Shown: positions 7,580 to 17,184 of the stretch, piece by piece | How the letters are laid out: each line of letters begins with the position of its first letter | Position numbering within the stretch: the first letter of the stretch is position 1 | Assembly (NCBI GenBank): GCA_003132665.1 | Contig: PKYN01000006.1 | Span: forward strand, 29,584 to 93,583 | Length of the DNA: 64,000 nucleotides | Direction: 5' to 3' | DNA from: Actinomycetota bacterium | Lineage (GTDB): Bacteria; Actinomycetota; Thermoleophilia; Gaiellales; Gaiellaceae | The notes under the pieces: model-generated | Databases searched by the model: none | What the model saw: the letters and a program-made list of their open reading frames with translations, nothing else | Told to the model about the DNA's origin: nothing | Program-made: the position numbers and the translations under genes

Positions 7580-8977
7580 ATGGAATGTGACGTCGCCGTC
7601 CTTGGAGGCGGACCGGGCGGCTATCCGGCCGCGATCCGCGCCGCACAGCTCGGCGCGAAGGTCGTCTGCGTCGAGAGCGAAGCGGCGCTCGGCGGGGTTT
7701 GCCTGCGCGTGGGCTGCATTCCCACCAAGACCTGGGTCGCGACGGCGCGCGCGATCAAGGAGATCGAGGAGAGCTACGAGAACCTCGGTATCCGCATCAG
7801 CGAAGCCAGTCTCGACTTCGCGCAGGCGAACGCCTGGAAGTCGAGCACGGTCGAGCGGATGACGAGCGGCGTTGCGACGCTGTTCAAGGCAAATGGAGTC
7901 GAGCGCGTAAAGGCCTTCGGCCGCTTCACGGATCCGCACACGATCGCCGTCGAAGGCGGCGAGGAGATCTCGTTCTCGAGCGCGATCGTGGCCACCGGCT
8001 CGCATCCGGTCGTTCCTCCCATCCCCGGCATCGATTCCGCGCGCTGCGTCGATTCGACCGGCCTGCTCGCGCAGACAGAGGTTCCGCCGCGCCTGCTTAT
8101 CCTCGGCGGCGGCGTGATCGGTTGCGAGTTCGCTTCCATCTTTGCCCGCTTTGGCTCCAAGGTGACGATCGTCGAGCTGCTCGAGCGCCTGCTTCCGATG
8201 GAGGACGAGGACGTCTCCACCGAACTGGCGAAGAGCTTTCGCCGCCGCGGCATCGAGCTGCGGCTCGCTACGGCCTGCAGCAAGGTCGAGGAGGCCGGCG
8301 GAGCGCTCCGCGTCCAGCTCGCGGGCGACGAGACAATCGAAGCCGAGCTGATGCTCGTCTCGGTCGGGCGGGCGCCGAGCGTCGAGGGCATCGGGCTGGA
8401 AGCGGCCGGGGTTTCCTTCGATCCGAAGCTCGGCATCCAGACCGACGAGAAGCGGCGCACGAATGTCGCTCACATCTACGCCGCCGGGGACGTGGCGGGG
8501 CATTGGCAGCTCGCGCACACGGCCTTCTACGAGGCCGAGATCGCCGCCGAGAACGCGACCGGGCACGAGACCGTCGTCGGCGAGCGAACCGTCCCGCGCC
8601 CGATCTACAGCGAGCCCGAGATCGCCGCGGTGGGCCTGACCGAGGCCGAGGCGCGCGAGCGTCACGGCGACGAGGTCGTAACCGGTCGCTTCCCCTGGGC
8701 GGCAAATGGACGCGCAGTGATGCAGGGCGATACGACAGGCTGGGTGAAGACCATTCACGAGAGCCGCTACGGCGAGCTGCTGGGCCTGGTCGTCGTGGGA
8801 CCGCACGCGACCGAGCTGGTCGAGGTCGGGCGGGTCGCTATCGACGCCGAATCGACGATCGAGACCCTCTCGCTGGGAATGACGGCGCATCCGACTCTGA
8901 GCGAGGCGATAAAGGAGGCCGGCCTTGTCGCTCTCGGGCGGCCCGTGCACGTGGCGAGCAAACGGAGGGCTCGCTGA
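7580..8977 (+). CDS. lpdA: Dihydrolipoamide dehydrogenase (E3)
   Basis: The product is 465 aa, the normal family length. It has the FAD-binding GGGPGGYPAAIRAAQLG motif, the redox disulfide GVCLRVGCIPTK, the NAD-binding GGGVIGCEFASIFARFG motif, a second FAD motif (TNVAHIYAAGDVAG) and the C-terminal His-Glu pair in AHPTLSEA. It reoxidises E2 dihydrolipoamide, passing electrons to NAD+. AAGGAAGGA 7 bp before the ATG is a good ribosome-binding site. It completes the E1-E2-E3 set but has its own promoter region. Confidence 0.93.
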   Translation: MECDVAVLGGGPGGYPAAIRAAQLGAKVVCVESEAALGGVCLRVGCIPTKTWVATARAIKEIEESYENLGIRISEASLDFAQANAWKSSTVERMTSGVATLFKANGVERVKAFGRFTDPHTIAVEGGEEISFSSAIVATGSHPVVPPIPGIDSARCVDSTGLLAQTEVPPRLLILGGGVIGCEFASIFARFGSKVTIVELLERLLPMEDEDVSTELAKSFRRRGIELRLATACSKVEEAGGALRVQLAGDETIEAELMLVSVGRAPSVEGIGLEAAGVSFDPKLGIQTDEKRRTNVAHIYAAGDVAGHWQLAHTAFYEAEIAAENATGHETVVGERTVPRPIYSEPEIAAVGLTEAEARERHGDEVVTGRFPWAANGRAVMQGDTTGWVKTIHESRYGELLGLVVVGPHATELVEVGRVAIDAESTIETLSLGMTAHPTLSEAIKEAGLVALGRPVHVASKRRAR

Positions 8978-9083
8978 GGGACTCGGCTCTCGCGTCCGCA
9001 TGGCGACGGAGATCTCATGTTTGGTTCCGGCCCGCGTGTTTTTGAGAGCGACAAAGCTCGTTCGCAGCCGATAGGGTACGGGC

Positions 9084-10235
9084 ATGCGCAGAGGCTCCCG
9101 ATCCCGCACTGTCAGGCCGCTTGTCCGAGCTGCCCTGGAATCGATAGAGCCCTACGAAGCGGGCAAGCCGATCGAGGAGGTCGAGCGCGAGCAAGGCGTA
9201 AGCCGCGTCGTGAAGCTGGCTTCCAACGAGGGACCGTTCGGCCCTTTTCCGATTGCTCGCCAGGTGCTGGCGACCCAGTCCTACGAGCTCAACCGCTATC
9301 CCGACTCGGGCGCCTATCAGTTGCGCACGGTGCTGGCCGAGCGCCTGGGCGTTGACTTCGACGAGGTCGCGCACGGCGCAGGCGCCGACGGTCTGATCAG
9401 CCATCTCTCGCTGGCGCTGCTCGAGCCCGGCGACGAGGTGGTTTTCGGCTGGCCTTCCTTCACGAGCTACATGCTCAGCACGATGAAGATGGGCGCCACT
9501 CCCAAACCGGTGCCGCTTCGAGACCATCGCTACGACCTCGAGGCGATGCTCGCGCAGGTCGGGCCGCGAACGAAGATCGTCTACATCTGCACCCCGAACA
9601 ATCCAACCGGGACGATGACCGCTCGCGAGGAGCTGGACGCTTATTTCGAGCGCGTCCCCGGGCACGTGCTGACGGTCATCGATCAGGCTTACTTCGAGTA
9701 CATCGAGGAGCCCGACTATCCCGACGCGATCGAGGAGTACTTCAAGCGAGGCAAGCGCGTCACCACGCTTCGATCCTTCTCCAAGATCTACGGATTGGCC
9801 GGCCTTCGGGTGGGCTACGCGGTCGCGTCGAAGGAGATCTGCGCCGCGATTGCCAAGGTGCGGCCGGCTTTCGACGTCTCTTCGACCGCCCAGGTGGGAG
9901 CGATCGCCAGCCTGACCGGCGACGACGCCGAGGCCGAGCTCGAGCGCAGGCGCTCCTACAACACGGTCGCGGTCGCCGAGCTCGGACGCATTCTCAGAGC
10001 CTTCGGGCTGGAGACCGTCGGTCCGGCGGTAGCGAACTTCCTATACGTCGATCTCGGCTTGGACAGCCGCCCGTTCTTCGAGCAACTGCTCGCGCAGGGT
10101 GTGGTCGTTCGGCCGCTGCACAGTTTCGGCGCGCCGTCGGCGATTCGAGTCACCGCCGGCACCACCGAAGAGCACGCGCTTCTGCGCCAGGCGCTGCAGG
10201 TCGTGAGGCCCGGCGGACACAGCCTGGCGGGCTAG
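9084..10235 (+). CDS. hisC: Histidinol-phosphate aminotransferase-type PLP enzyme
   Basis: The product is 383 aa with class I/II aminotransferase fold. Visible features are the substrate loop KLASNEGPFGP, the CTPNNPTGTM motif, IDQAYFEY, and the PLP-lysine motif RSFSKIYGLAGLRVGYA. These fit HisC, which makes L-histidinol phosphate with glutamate as donor; an aromatic aminotransferase of the same subfamily is possible because no other his gene is adjacent. Its last codons run into a short GC-rich repeat block. Confidence 0.85.
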   Translation: MRRGSRSRTVRPLVRAALESIEPYEAGKPIEEVEREQGVSRVVKLASNEGPFGPFPIARQVLATQSYELNRYPDSGAYQLRTVLAERLGVDFDEVAHGAGADGLISHLSLALLEPGDEVVFGWPSFTSYMLSTMKMGATPKPVPLRDHRYDLEAMLAQVGPRTKIVYICTPNNPTGTMTAREELDAYFERVPGHVLTVIDQAYFEYIEEPDYPDAIEEYFKRGKRVTTLRSFSKIYGLAGLRVGYAVASKEICAAIAKVRPAFDVSSTAQVGAIASLTGDDAEAELERRRSYNTVAVAELGRILRAFGLETVGPAVANFLYVDLGLDSRPFFEQLLAQGVVVRPLHSFGAPSAIRVTAGTTEEHALLRQALQVVRPGGHSLAG

Positions 10236-10320
10236 GACGCCGCAAAGGCCTCACGGCCTGGCGGACACAGCCTGGCGGACACGGCCTCGCGGGCTCGGGC
10301 GCGGCCCGGCGGACGCAGAA
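10205..10320 (+). repeat. Short degenerate tandem repeats at the hisC 3' end
   Basis: Variants of CCTGGCGGACACAG occur about five times, starting inside the last hisC codons (GGHSLAG) and continuing into the intergenic space, mixed with CTCGCGGGCTCGG units. The 354-bp gap up to 10589 also holds a 7-bp stem-loop (CCACGGC 10449-10455 with GCCGTGG 10466-10472) and a possible promoter. I see no gene in it. Confidence 0.5.
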
Positions 10321-10412
10321 CCGCCGCCTGAAGACGCTGCAGAAGGGCAGGCCTTGGCCTCGGCGCGGAGTTCTGCGAAGACGGAAGATCGAGGAATGAC
10401 GATCGTCGTTTC

Positions 10413-10439
10413 TTGATGTCGGCTTCAAGACAGTAGAAT
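10413..10439 (+). promoter_or_regulatory. Possible sigma-A-type promoter of the ABC importer operon
   Basis: TTGATG at 10413-10418 and TAGAAT at 10434-10439 are separated by 15 bp (16 if CTTGAT is taken). The spacing is a little short and the match partial. A small stem-loop follows at 10449-10472, 118 bp before the first gene. Confidence 0.3.
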
Positions 10440-10589
10440 TCCCCGTATCCACGGCTTAACCGGTGGCCGTGGAGAGGTGTTGAGCCGGTACCGCTTCGAA
10501 GATCGCGTGAAAAAAGCTAAGAGCCCGAAGTTCTCTGTAGCGTCTGCGGCGAATGCCGTGGGCATCGCCGGGCGGCGAGGCGGGGTGAC

Positions 10590-11576
10590 GTGACATCGCC
10601 CGAAATGATCGAGCGCGGCGACAACCTCGTCGACGAGATCAACGCTCCGGACCTCTCGGAGATCGTCGGGCGAGGACCGTGGGAGCTCTTCTGGATGCGC
10701 CTCCGCGAAGACAAGGTCGCGCTCGTCTCCTTCGGCGTCATCGTCGCGATCGTTCTTATCGCGATCTTCGCTCCCTTTATCGTCGACGTGCTCGGTCACC
10801 CACCGAACGCGCAGTACCCGAACACTCTCAACGACGTCGGCACGCCCGTCACCGGCCCCTCGGCGGACTTCCTGTTCGGGGTCGACAAGGTCGGCGAGGA
10901 CGTCTTCTCGCGCGTGGTGTACGGAGCGCGCGTCTCGCTGGAGGTGGCGCTGTTCTCCACCGCCATCGCGGTCTTCGTCGGAGTCATCGCCGGCATGGTC
11001 GCCGGTTTCTATCGAGGGCTGGCCGACACGCTCATCTCGCGTTTCATCGACGTGATGCTGGCCTTCCCCGTACTCCTACTGGCGATGGGCGTCGCCTCCG
11101 CCTGCGCAATCGGGAACGGCTGCCTGAACGGATTGATCAAACCGGGGGTGCCGACGGTCGTCGCGGTGATCGCCATCATCAACTGGACCTACATCGGGCG
11201 CATCATTCGCGGTCAGGTCTTGTCGCTTCGCGAGAAAGAGTTCGTAGAGGCGGCGCGCGCGAGTGGTGCGGGTGACGTGTCGATCCTGTTCCGCGAGATT
11301 CTGCCCAACCTCGTTGCGCCGATCGTCGTCTACACGACGCTCGTGATTCCGCAGAACATCTTGCTCGAAGCGGCGCTCTCCTATCTGGGAGTGGGCGTCG
11401 GCGTGCAGCAGGCGAGTTGGGGACAGATGATCTCCGACTCGACGCAGTACTTCAACATCGCTTGGTGGTACTTCACCTTCCCTGGCGCCGCGCTCTTGAT
11501 CACGGTGCTTGCTTTCAACCTTCTCGGGGACGGCATTCGCGACGCGCTCGATCCGAGGACGGTGGAAGTGACATGA
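10590..11576 (+). CDS. ABC transporter permease, DppC/OppC type
   Basis: The product is 328 aa with the N-terminal OppC-like cytoplasmic segment (LSEIVGRGPWELFWMRLREDKVALVSF), a large extracytoplasmic loop containing FLFGVDKVGEDVFSRVVYGARVSL, and six hydrophobic segments. The EAA loop for ATPase contact is EFVEAARASGAGDVSILFREILPNL. It imports a di/oligopeptide or nickel-type substrate with the following genes. The GTG at 10590, preceded by GAGGCGGGG, is the likely start. This permease precedes the binding protein, whereas the DppB partner follows it. Confidence 0.9.
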   Translation: MTSPEMIERGDNLVDEINAPDLSEIVGRGPWELFWMRLREDKVALVSFGVIVAIVLIAIFAPFIVDVLGHPPNAQYPNTLNDVGTPVTGPSADFLFGVDKVGEDVFSRVVYGARVSLEVALFSTAIAVFVGVIAGMVAGFYRGLADTLISRFIDVMLAFPVLLLAMGVASACAIGNGCLNGLIKPGVPTVVAVIAIINWTYIGRIIRGQVLSLREKEFVEAARASGAGDVSILFREILPNLVAPIVVYTTLVIPQNILLEAALSYLGVGVGVQQASWGQMISDSTQYFNIAWWYFTFPGAALLITVLAFNLLGDGIRDALDPRTVEVT

Positions 11577-11601
11577 AAAACAACCCGCAAGGAGGAATCG
11601 A

Positions 11602-13368
11602 ATGAACGGTTGCAGTAACCAGTCTCGTCGCCGTTTCGGGCGGCTGCGTGCTGGTTCGCTCGGCGTCGTCACGGTGCTCTTGTTAGGCGCTCTGGCGTTC
11701 ACCGTTACCGGCTGTGGGACGAAAGCGAAGAACACGATTACCGTTCTTTCGGCCGGCGATGTCGACTATCTGGATCCAGGCCTCGCTTATTACCAGTTCT
11801 CGTACGAGGTCCTCTATCCGGTAGATCGACCCCTGATCAGTTACAAGGCCGGCAGTACGGACTACCAACCGGATATGGCGGCTAGCTTGCCGACCGTCTC
11901 CGACGGTGGCAAGACTTTCACCGTTCATCTCAGGACGGGAGTCAAGTTCGCTCCTCCGGTGAATCGCGAAGTGACGTCGGCCGACGTGAAGTACGCGATC
12001 GAACGCGGGTTTGCTCAAAGCGTTCCAAACCCATATGCAGGTGTGTATTTCGGGACGCTCGTCGGAATTCCGACGACGTCTCCGGCGACACCTAAGGGCC
12101 TCGACATCCCGGGAATCGAGACCCCCAACAAGTCCACGATCGTGTTCAAACTGACTAAGCCCTCGGGCGTTTTCGTCGGCGCTCTCTCGCTGCCTCTGAC
12201 GGCGCCAGTGCCCGAGGAGTACGCGAGCAAGTTCGACAATAAGAAGCAGTCCGACTACGGCTTCCATCAGATCGCCTCCGGTCCTTACATGATCAAGAAC
12301 AACAAGGCCGGAACGGTCACCGGTGTGGGTTACGTAGCGAAGCAGAAGATCACTCTCGTTCGAAACCCGAACTGGGATTCCAAGACCGACTTCCGCCCGG
12401 CGAAGGCCGACGAGGTCATCTTCTCGGAGGGTTTCCAGGACTCGACCGTGCTGGCTAGGAAGATCCTGGCCGGTACGGGCGACGTGAACGGCGATACGCC
12501 GATTCCGGCAACCGAGATGCAGTCGATCATGGCCAACTCGAGCCAGAAGAAGCAGCTCTTCTTCACGCCCGTGTCGGGAACTCGCTTCATCCCGCTGAAC
12601 ATGTCAAAGCCACCGTTCGACAACATCGACGTGCGTAAGGCAGTGGCTTACGTCCTGGATCGGGACGCCATGCGAAAGACTCGCGGCGGCATTCTGTCCG
12701 GGAAGATCGCAACCCACTTCATCGATCCAGGCTTCGGTACGCATGGCTTCGACCAGTCCGGCGGGTTCGGCTTCGATCCGTTCCCGTCCCCTGGTTTCAA
12801 GGGCGATGTCGCCAAGGCCAAGGCTGAGATGAAGAAGGCGGGCTTCCCGTCCGGCATGTACACGGGGCCGACGCTCACCATGGTGGCGGACAACGTGCCG
12901 CCGGGATCCGATACGGCCAAGGTAGTCGTCAACAGCCTCGGCAAGATCGGCTTCAAGGTGAATCTCATCGCACAGGCTCATGCCACGATGTACACGGACT
13001 TCTGCAACGTGCTGAAGGCCGAGCCGAACATCTGTCCGAATGTCGGTTGGCAAGCTGACTTCGCCGAGCCGGAGACCCTGCTCGACGCGACCTTCAACGG
13101 GACAGCGATCATTCCGAGGAACAACTCCAACTGGCCGCAGTTGAACGATCCGGCCATCAATGCAGCAATGGCCAAGGCGAAGGTGATCGTCGATCCGCTC
13201 AAGCGCTATCAAGCTTGGGGCAAGATCGACGAGATGATCACCAACACCGCCGCGGCTGTTCCGTGGCTGTGGGAGAACTGGCCGACTCTCTTCTCGTCAC
13301 GAGTAGACCCCGCCCTCCAGCTCTGGAACGGCGGTTCTCCTGACGTGGCCTTCATGTCAGTGAAGTAA
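11602..13368 (+). CDS. ABC importer substrate-binding lipoprotein (SBP family 5)
   Basis: The product is 588 aa, typical for DppA/OppA-type proteins. A signal peptide with lipobox FTVTGC (lipidated Cys38) anchors it to the outer face of the membrane. The family-5 signature region is visible (FTVHLRTGVKF...VTSADVKYAIERG). It captures the ligand and delivers it to the two permeases. AAGGAGG lies 7 nt before the ATG. The ligand cannot be told from sequence; peptides are the usual cargo. Confidence 0.9.
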   Translation: MNGCSNQSRRRFGRLRAGSLGVVTVLLLGALAFTVTGCGTKAKNTITVLSAGDVDYLDPGLAYYQFSYEVLYPVDRPLISYKAGSTDYQPDMAASLPTVSDGGKTFTVHLRTGVKFAPPVNREVTSADVKYAIERGFAQSVPNPYAGVYFGTLVGIPTTSPATPKGLDIPGIETPNKSTIVFKLTKPSGVFVGALSLPLTAPVPEEYASKFDNKKQSDYGFHQIASGPYMIKNNKAGTVTGVGYVAKQKITLVRNPNWDSKTDFRPAKADEVIFSEGFQDSTVLARKILAGTGDVNGDTPIPATEMQSIMANSSQKKQLFFTPVSGTRFIPLNMSKPPFDNIDVRKAVAYVLDRDAMRKTRGGILSGKIATHFIDPGFGTHGFDQSGGFGFDPFPSPGFKGDVAKAKAEMKKAGFPSGMYTGPTLTMVADNVPPGSDTAKVVVNSLGKIGFKVNLIAQAHATMYTDFCNVLKAEPNICPNVGWQADFAEPETLLDATFNGTAIIPRNNSNWPQLNDPAINAAMAKAKVIVDPLKRYQAWGKIDEMITNTAAAVPWLWENWPTLFSSRVDPALQLWNGGSPDVAFMSVK

Positions 13369-13374
13369 GTCGAG

Positions 13375-14454
13375 TTGACGCAGCCGATCAACAACGAAGC
13401 ATCGAACGCCCCTCGGCCGAACAGGCCGGGGGGCGGGCTGCGCTCGTCGGCCGCCGACTATGCACGGACGGCGAAGGGCGTGCTCTTCTCGTCGATGTTC
13501 CGCTACATCGTGCGCCGAGTCATCTGGGGAATCCTGATGCTCCTCGTCGTCAGCGCACTCACCTTCGTCATCTTCTATCTGCTGCCGGCGGGCGACCCGG
13601 CCGCCATCAGGGCCGGGCGTTATGCGACTCCGGCGCGCATCGCGCAGATCAGGCATCAACTCGGCCTCGATCGCCCGGTTTACTACCAGTACTGGGTCTA
13701 CATGAAGGCCCTCGTCGTCCACTTCGATTTCGGTACCTCGTTCAAGACCAACCTGCCCGTCGGGGGTGAGATCTTCCGGCGCCTGCCCGTTACCTTCTCG
13801 GTGGCGATCGGAGCCGTGATCATCTGGGTGGCGATCGGGATTCCCGTCGGCATCATCTCTGCGATCAAGCGCCGCTCGTGGCTCGACCGGGTGACGATGG
13901 GCGGGTCGCTCGTCGCCATCTCGGCGCCCGTTTACTGGCTTGGTCTGATCGCACTTTTCCTCTTCTCCAAGGATGTCGGCGTCATCAAGGTGTTCGGCGG
14001 CTCGGGCAGCTACGTGCCCTTCTTCCAGGATCCGGGCGCATGGTTTTCGTCACTCATTCTTCCTTGGTTCGTCCTGGCGGCGGCCTTTACGGCGTTCTAC
14101 GCGCGCATGGTGCGCGGGAACTTGATCGAGACGATGAACGAAGATTTCATTCGCACGGCGCGTGCGAAGGGCCTGTCCGAGCGGCGCGTTGTCTTCCGCC
14201 ACGGCCTGCGCGCGGCGCTGACACCGGTGGTGACGATGGCCGGGCTCGATATCGGCACGCTGCTCGGCGGCGCCGTCCTCACCGAGACGGTGTTCAACAT
14301 CCCCGGCATCGGCCGGCTCGCATACGACTCGATCATCGGCTCCGACCTCCCGATGATTCAAGGCACGGTTCTGTTTGGCGCCTTCTTCATCATCAGCGCC
14401 AATCTGATCGTGGACGTCCTCTACGCCTTCCTCGACCCGCGCGTCCGCTACTAA
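13375..14454 (+). CDS. ABC transporter permease, DppB/OppB type
   Basis: The product is 359 aa if it starts at TTG 13375, 6 bp after the binding-protein stop; MFRYIVRRVIWGIL at 13495 is the conserved family start and may be the true one. It has the DppB pattern LPAGDPAAIRAGRYATPARIAQIRHQLGLDRP, six membrane spans, and the EAA loop EDFIRTARAKGLSERRVVFRHGLR. It pairs with the upstream DppC-type protein to form the channel. Confidence 0.88.
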   Translation: MTQPINNEASNAPRPNRPGGGLRSSAADYARTAKGVLFSSMFRYIVRRVIWGILMLLVVSALTFVIFYLLPAGDPAAIRAGRYATPARIAQIRHQLGLDRPVYYQYWVYMKALVVHFDFGTSFKTNLPVGGEIFRRLPVTFSVAIGAVIIWVAIGIPVGIISAIKRRSWLDRVTMGGSLVAISAPVYWLGLIALFLFSKDVGVIKVFGGSGSYVPFFQDPGAWFSSLILPWFVLAAAFTAFYARMVRGNLIETMNEDFIRTARAKGLSERRVVFRHGLRAALTPVVTMAGLDIGTLLGGAVLTETVFNIPGIGRLAYDSIIGSDLPMIQGTVLFGAFFIISANLIVDVLYAFLDPRVRY

Positions 14455-14475
14455 CGAACAGCCAGGATCTCCGAG

Positions 14476-15552
14476 ATGACACCAGAACCGCCAGCTTCCG
14501 ATAACGCTGCCGCCACGTCGCGCGAGACGTCGAAGTCGTCCTCCGCGCTGCTCGAGATACGCGATCTGCACGTGCACTTTCGAACCCGCGACGGTGTCGT
14601 GCATGCGGTCGAGGGCGCTCAGCTCTCGGTGGAACGCAGCCAGACGCTCGGCGTCGTCGGCGAGTCGGGCTCGGGCAAGAGCGTGACGGCGATGACCGTG
14701 ATCGGTCTGACGCGGTTTCCCAACGCCACGATCAGCGGTGAGATCGAGTTCGACGGAATCGACCTCGTGAATCTGCCCGACAACCAGATGCGAAGTGTGC
14801 GCGGGCGCCGGATAGCGATGATCTTCCAGGATCCGCTCTCCTCGCTGCACCCCCTCTACAAGGTCGGCTGGCAGATCGTGGAGGCGATCCAGACGCACGA
14901 GGACGTCTCGACGAGCGAGGCGAGAACGCGAGCGATCGAGGCGCTGCACGAGGTCGGGATACCAAGTCCCGAGAAGCGAATCGACAGCTACCCGCACGAG
15001 CTCTCCGGAGGTATGCGCCAGCGCGTGATGATCGCGATGGCTCTCGTGCTCAAGCCGGACGTGTTGATCGCGGACGAGCCGACGACGGCGCTGGACGTGA
15101 CCGTGCAGGCGCAGATTCTCGACCTCATCCGAAGGCTGAAGGACGAGTACGGGACCGCGGTGGTCATGATCACCCACGACCTGGGTGTCATTGCCGAGCT
15201 CGCGGACGAGGTCGCCGTGATGTACGCGGGCCGTGTGATGGAGAAGGCGCCTCGAGAGGTTCTCTTCACCAGCCCCGAGCTTCCGTACACGTGGGGACTG
15301 ATGCGTTCGATTCCGCGCCTGGACGCGCCGCGGCCCGACCGCCTCGACTCGATCTCGGGCATGCCACCTAGCCTGATCAACTTACCCCCGGGCTGTCCCT
15401 TCCACCCGCGCTGCCCCTATGTGATGGACGTCTGCCTGACGAAGGAGCCCGAGCTGAAGCAATCCGAGCCCGGCCATCTGGTCTCCTGCCATCTGGAGAT
15501 CAAGGAGAGGCAGCAGATCGGCCGCGACCTTCAAACCCAGTACAGGAGCTGA
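14476..15552 (+). CDS. ABC importer ATPase, DppD/OppD type
   Basis: The product is 358 aa. It has Walker A (GESGSGKSV), Q-loop ([14 protein letters not shown]), signature (LSGGMRQRV), Walker B ([12 protein letters not shown]) and the switch His (MITHDLG). The C-terminal oligopeptide-transporter extension carries the Cys cluster of the family ([16 protein letters not shown]), which in homologues binds an iron-sulfur cluster. It couples ATP hydrolysis to import. The N-terminal ~25 residues are disordered and Ser/Ala-rich. Confidence 0.92.
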   Translation: MTPEPPASDNAAATSRETSKSSSALLEIRDLHVHFRTRDGVVHAVEGAQLSVERSQTLGVVGESGSGKSVTAMTVIGLTRFPNATISGEIEFDGIDLVNLPDNQMRSVRGRRIAMIFQDPLSSLHPLYKVGWQIVEAIQTHEDVSTSEARTRAIEALHEVGIPSPEKRIDSYPHELSGGMRQRVMIAMALVLKPDVLIADEPTTALDVTVQAQILDLIRRLKDEYGTAVVMITHDLGVIAELADEVAVMYAGRVMEKAPREVLFTSPELPYTWGLMRSIPRLDAPRPDRLDSISGMPPSLINLPPGCPFHPRCPYVMDVCLTKEPELKQSEPGHLVSCHLEIKERQQIGRDLQTQYRS

Positions 15553-15556
15553 GCCG

Positions 15557-15631
15557 ATGAATGCCGTCCAGCTCCCGCACACCGATCGACCAAGCCGGGC
15601 CACCGCGCAGCTCGTAGGAGACGAGTCGTGA
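15557..15631 (+). CDS. 24-codon ORF between dppD- and dppF-type genes
   Basis: An ATG 4 bp after the upstream stop has an ideal AGGAG at 15544-15548. The frame (MNAVQLPHTDRPSRATAQLVG, then DES) ends in TGA at 15629-15631, overlapping the GTG start of the next gene. The peptide looks like the disordered N-terminus of a DppF-type ATPase. It may be a remnant of the original dppF start after a DUF805 segment was inserted, or a translational-coupling leader. Confidence 0.4.
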   Translation: MNAVQLPHTDRPSRATAQLVGDES

Positions 15632-17037
15632 CGCTCTGGGCGGTACTCACGTCGTTCAAGGGCCGGATCAATCGCCTCGACTACTGGATCAAGGGCGCCA
15701 TACCTCTGGGCTTCGTGGTTCTTGCTCCGGTTGTCGTTCTTACGATCTTCGGTCATGACGACGCGGCTCTGGTCGTGTTCGGGGCTCTTGCCCTCGCTGC
15801 GCTGTGGCCGATGCTCGCCGTCACAGTCAAGCGTCTCCACGATCGCGACCATCCCGGCTGGCATCTCGCTCTCCAGCTATTCCCGGTCTTCGGTCAAGCC
15901 TTTGCCATCTGGCTTATCGCCGACGTGGGCTTTTTGAAGGGCACCTACGGTCGCAATCGCTTTGGCGACGACCCGAGCGGCGCCTTTGCCGATGTGGTGC
16001 TCGAGGTCAGCCCCGACGCTCTCATCACAGTCGGCGGGCTGACCAAATACTTCGCCCTCACGCGCGGAGTTCTCGTAAGTCACGAGCTCGGCCAGGTGCA
16101 CGCGGTCGACGACGTCTCGCTGGAGGTGAAGCGAGGCGAGACGCTCGGGCTGGTGGGTGAGACCGGCTGCGGGAAGTCCACTCTGGCGCGGGTCGTAACT
16201 CGCCTGATCGAGCCCACGAGTGGGCGGATCGTGTTCGACGGCAAGGACATCACGGCCTGGTCGCGGCGGCAGCTGCGCCCGCTCAGGCGAGACATGCAGA
16301 TCATCCTCCAAGACCCCTATTCGGCGCTCAATCCGCGCCGTCCGGTAGGCGCGATCATCGGCGAGCCGCTGCGGATACACAAGCTCGGCTCAAAGAAGGA
16401 GCGGCGGGCTCGAGTGCGCGAAGTGATGGAGTTCGTCGGGCTGAATCCCGAGCACTACAACCGCTTCCCATACGAGTTCTCGGGCGGGCAGCGGCAGCGT
16501 ATCGGCGTCGCCAGGGCGATCGTGACCAAGCCCAAGCTGATCCTGGCCGACGAGCCGGTCTCGGCGCTGGACGTCTCGATCCAGGCGCAGGTCCTGAACC
16601 TACTCGAAGATCTGCGCGACGAGATGGGCCTGACGCTCCTTTTCATCGCCCACGATCTCTCGGTCGTGCGCCACGTCTCCGACCGCATCGCCGTCATGTA
16701 CCTGGGCAAGATCGTCGAGCTGGCGCCGCCCGAGACGCTTTGCTCGCATCCCAAGCACCCGTACTCCGGCGCCCTGCTGTCGGCGGTACCGGTCGCCACA
16801 GCCGATGCCGAAGAGGCGCGCAGCCGGCGCATCATCCTGCACGGCGATCCGCCTAGCCCGGTCGAGCCGCCGAGCGGCTGCCGCTTCCACACCCGTTGCC
16901 CGAAGGCGCAGCCGCTCTGCAGCGAGGTCGAGCCGCCGCTGGCGGCGAAGGGCCTACCGGAGCAGTTTGCGGCCTGCCACTTCCCGCTGACCGAGGAAGA
17001 GATAGAGCGCGCCATCCTGCGTCCGCGCGAGAGCTAG
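15628..17037 (+). CDS. DUF805 membrane domain fused to DppF/OppF-type ABC ATPase
   Basis: The product is 469 aa, about 120-140 aa longer than usual OppF. Residues ~1-118 form a DUF805 domain (FKGRINRLDYWIKG, several hydrophobic segments, VKRLHDRDHPGW, KGTYGRNRFGDDPSG). From ~130 on it is a complete importer ATPase: GETGCGKST, Q-loop ILQDPYSALNPRRPVG, signature FSGGQRQRIGVARA, ADEPVSALDVSIQAQ, FIAHDLSVV, and the C-terminal RFHTRCPKAQPLC cluster. The fusion is in frame, with no stop or start between domains except internal methionines. AGGAG lies 7 nt before the GTG. DUF805 may tether the ATPase to the membrane; that is inference. Confidence 0.88.
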   Translation: MTLWAVLTSFKGRINRLDYWIKGAIPLGFVVLAPVVVLTIFGHDDAALVVFGALALAALWPMLAVTVKRLHDRDHPGWHLALQLFPVFGQAFAIWLIADVGFLKGTYGRNRFGDDPSGAFADVVLEVSPDALITVGGLTKYFALTRGVLVSHELGQVHAVDDVSLEVKRGETLGLVGETGCGKSTLARVVTRLIEPTSGRIVFDGKDITAWSRRQLRPLRRDMQIILQDPYSALNPRRPVGAIIGEPLRIHKLGSKKERRARVREVMEFVGLNPEHYNRFPYEFSGGQRQRIGVARAIVTKPKLILADEPVSALDVSIQAQVLNLLEDLRDEMGLTLLFIAHDLSVVRHVSDRIAVMYLGKIVELAPPETLCSHPKHPYSGALLSAVPVATADAEEARSRRIILHGDPPSPVEPPSGCRFHTRCPKAQPLCSEVEPPLAAKGLPEQFAACHFPLTEEEIERAILRPRES

Positions 17038-17184
17038 CCGACGCGGCCGATCCGCGGCGCCGGCGACCGCAGGGCTGCTCTCCGCACTACCAGTGCGCCT
17101 TCACATCCGTACGGCCGCCGGCATCCACGGCTTGACCGCCTCGAACGTACATCCCTTCCGGAAAAGGCTCTAGAGTCAGTTCTC

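Noticed and set aside
7541..9109. 522-codon minus-strand frame opposite lpdA
   Set aside because: Antisense shadow; all catalytic motifs lie in the plus-strand E3 frame.
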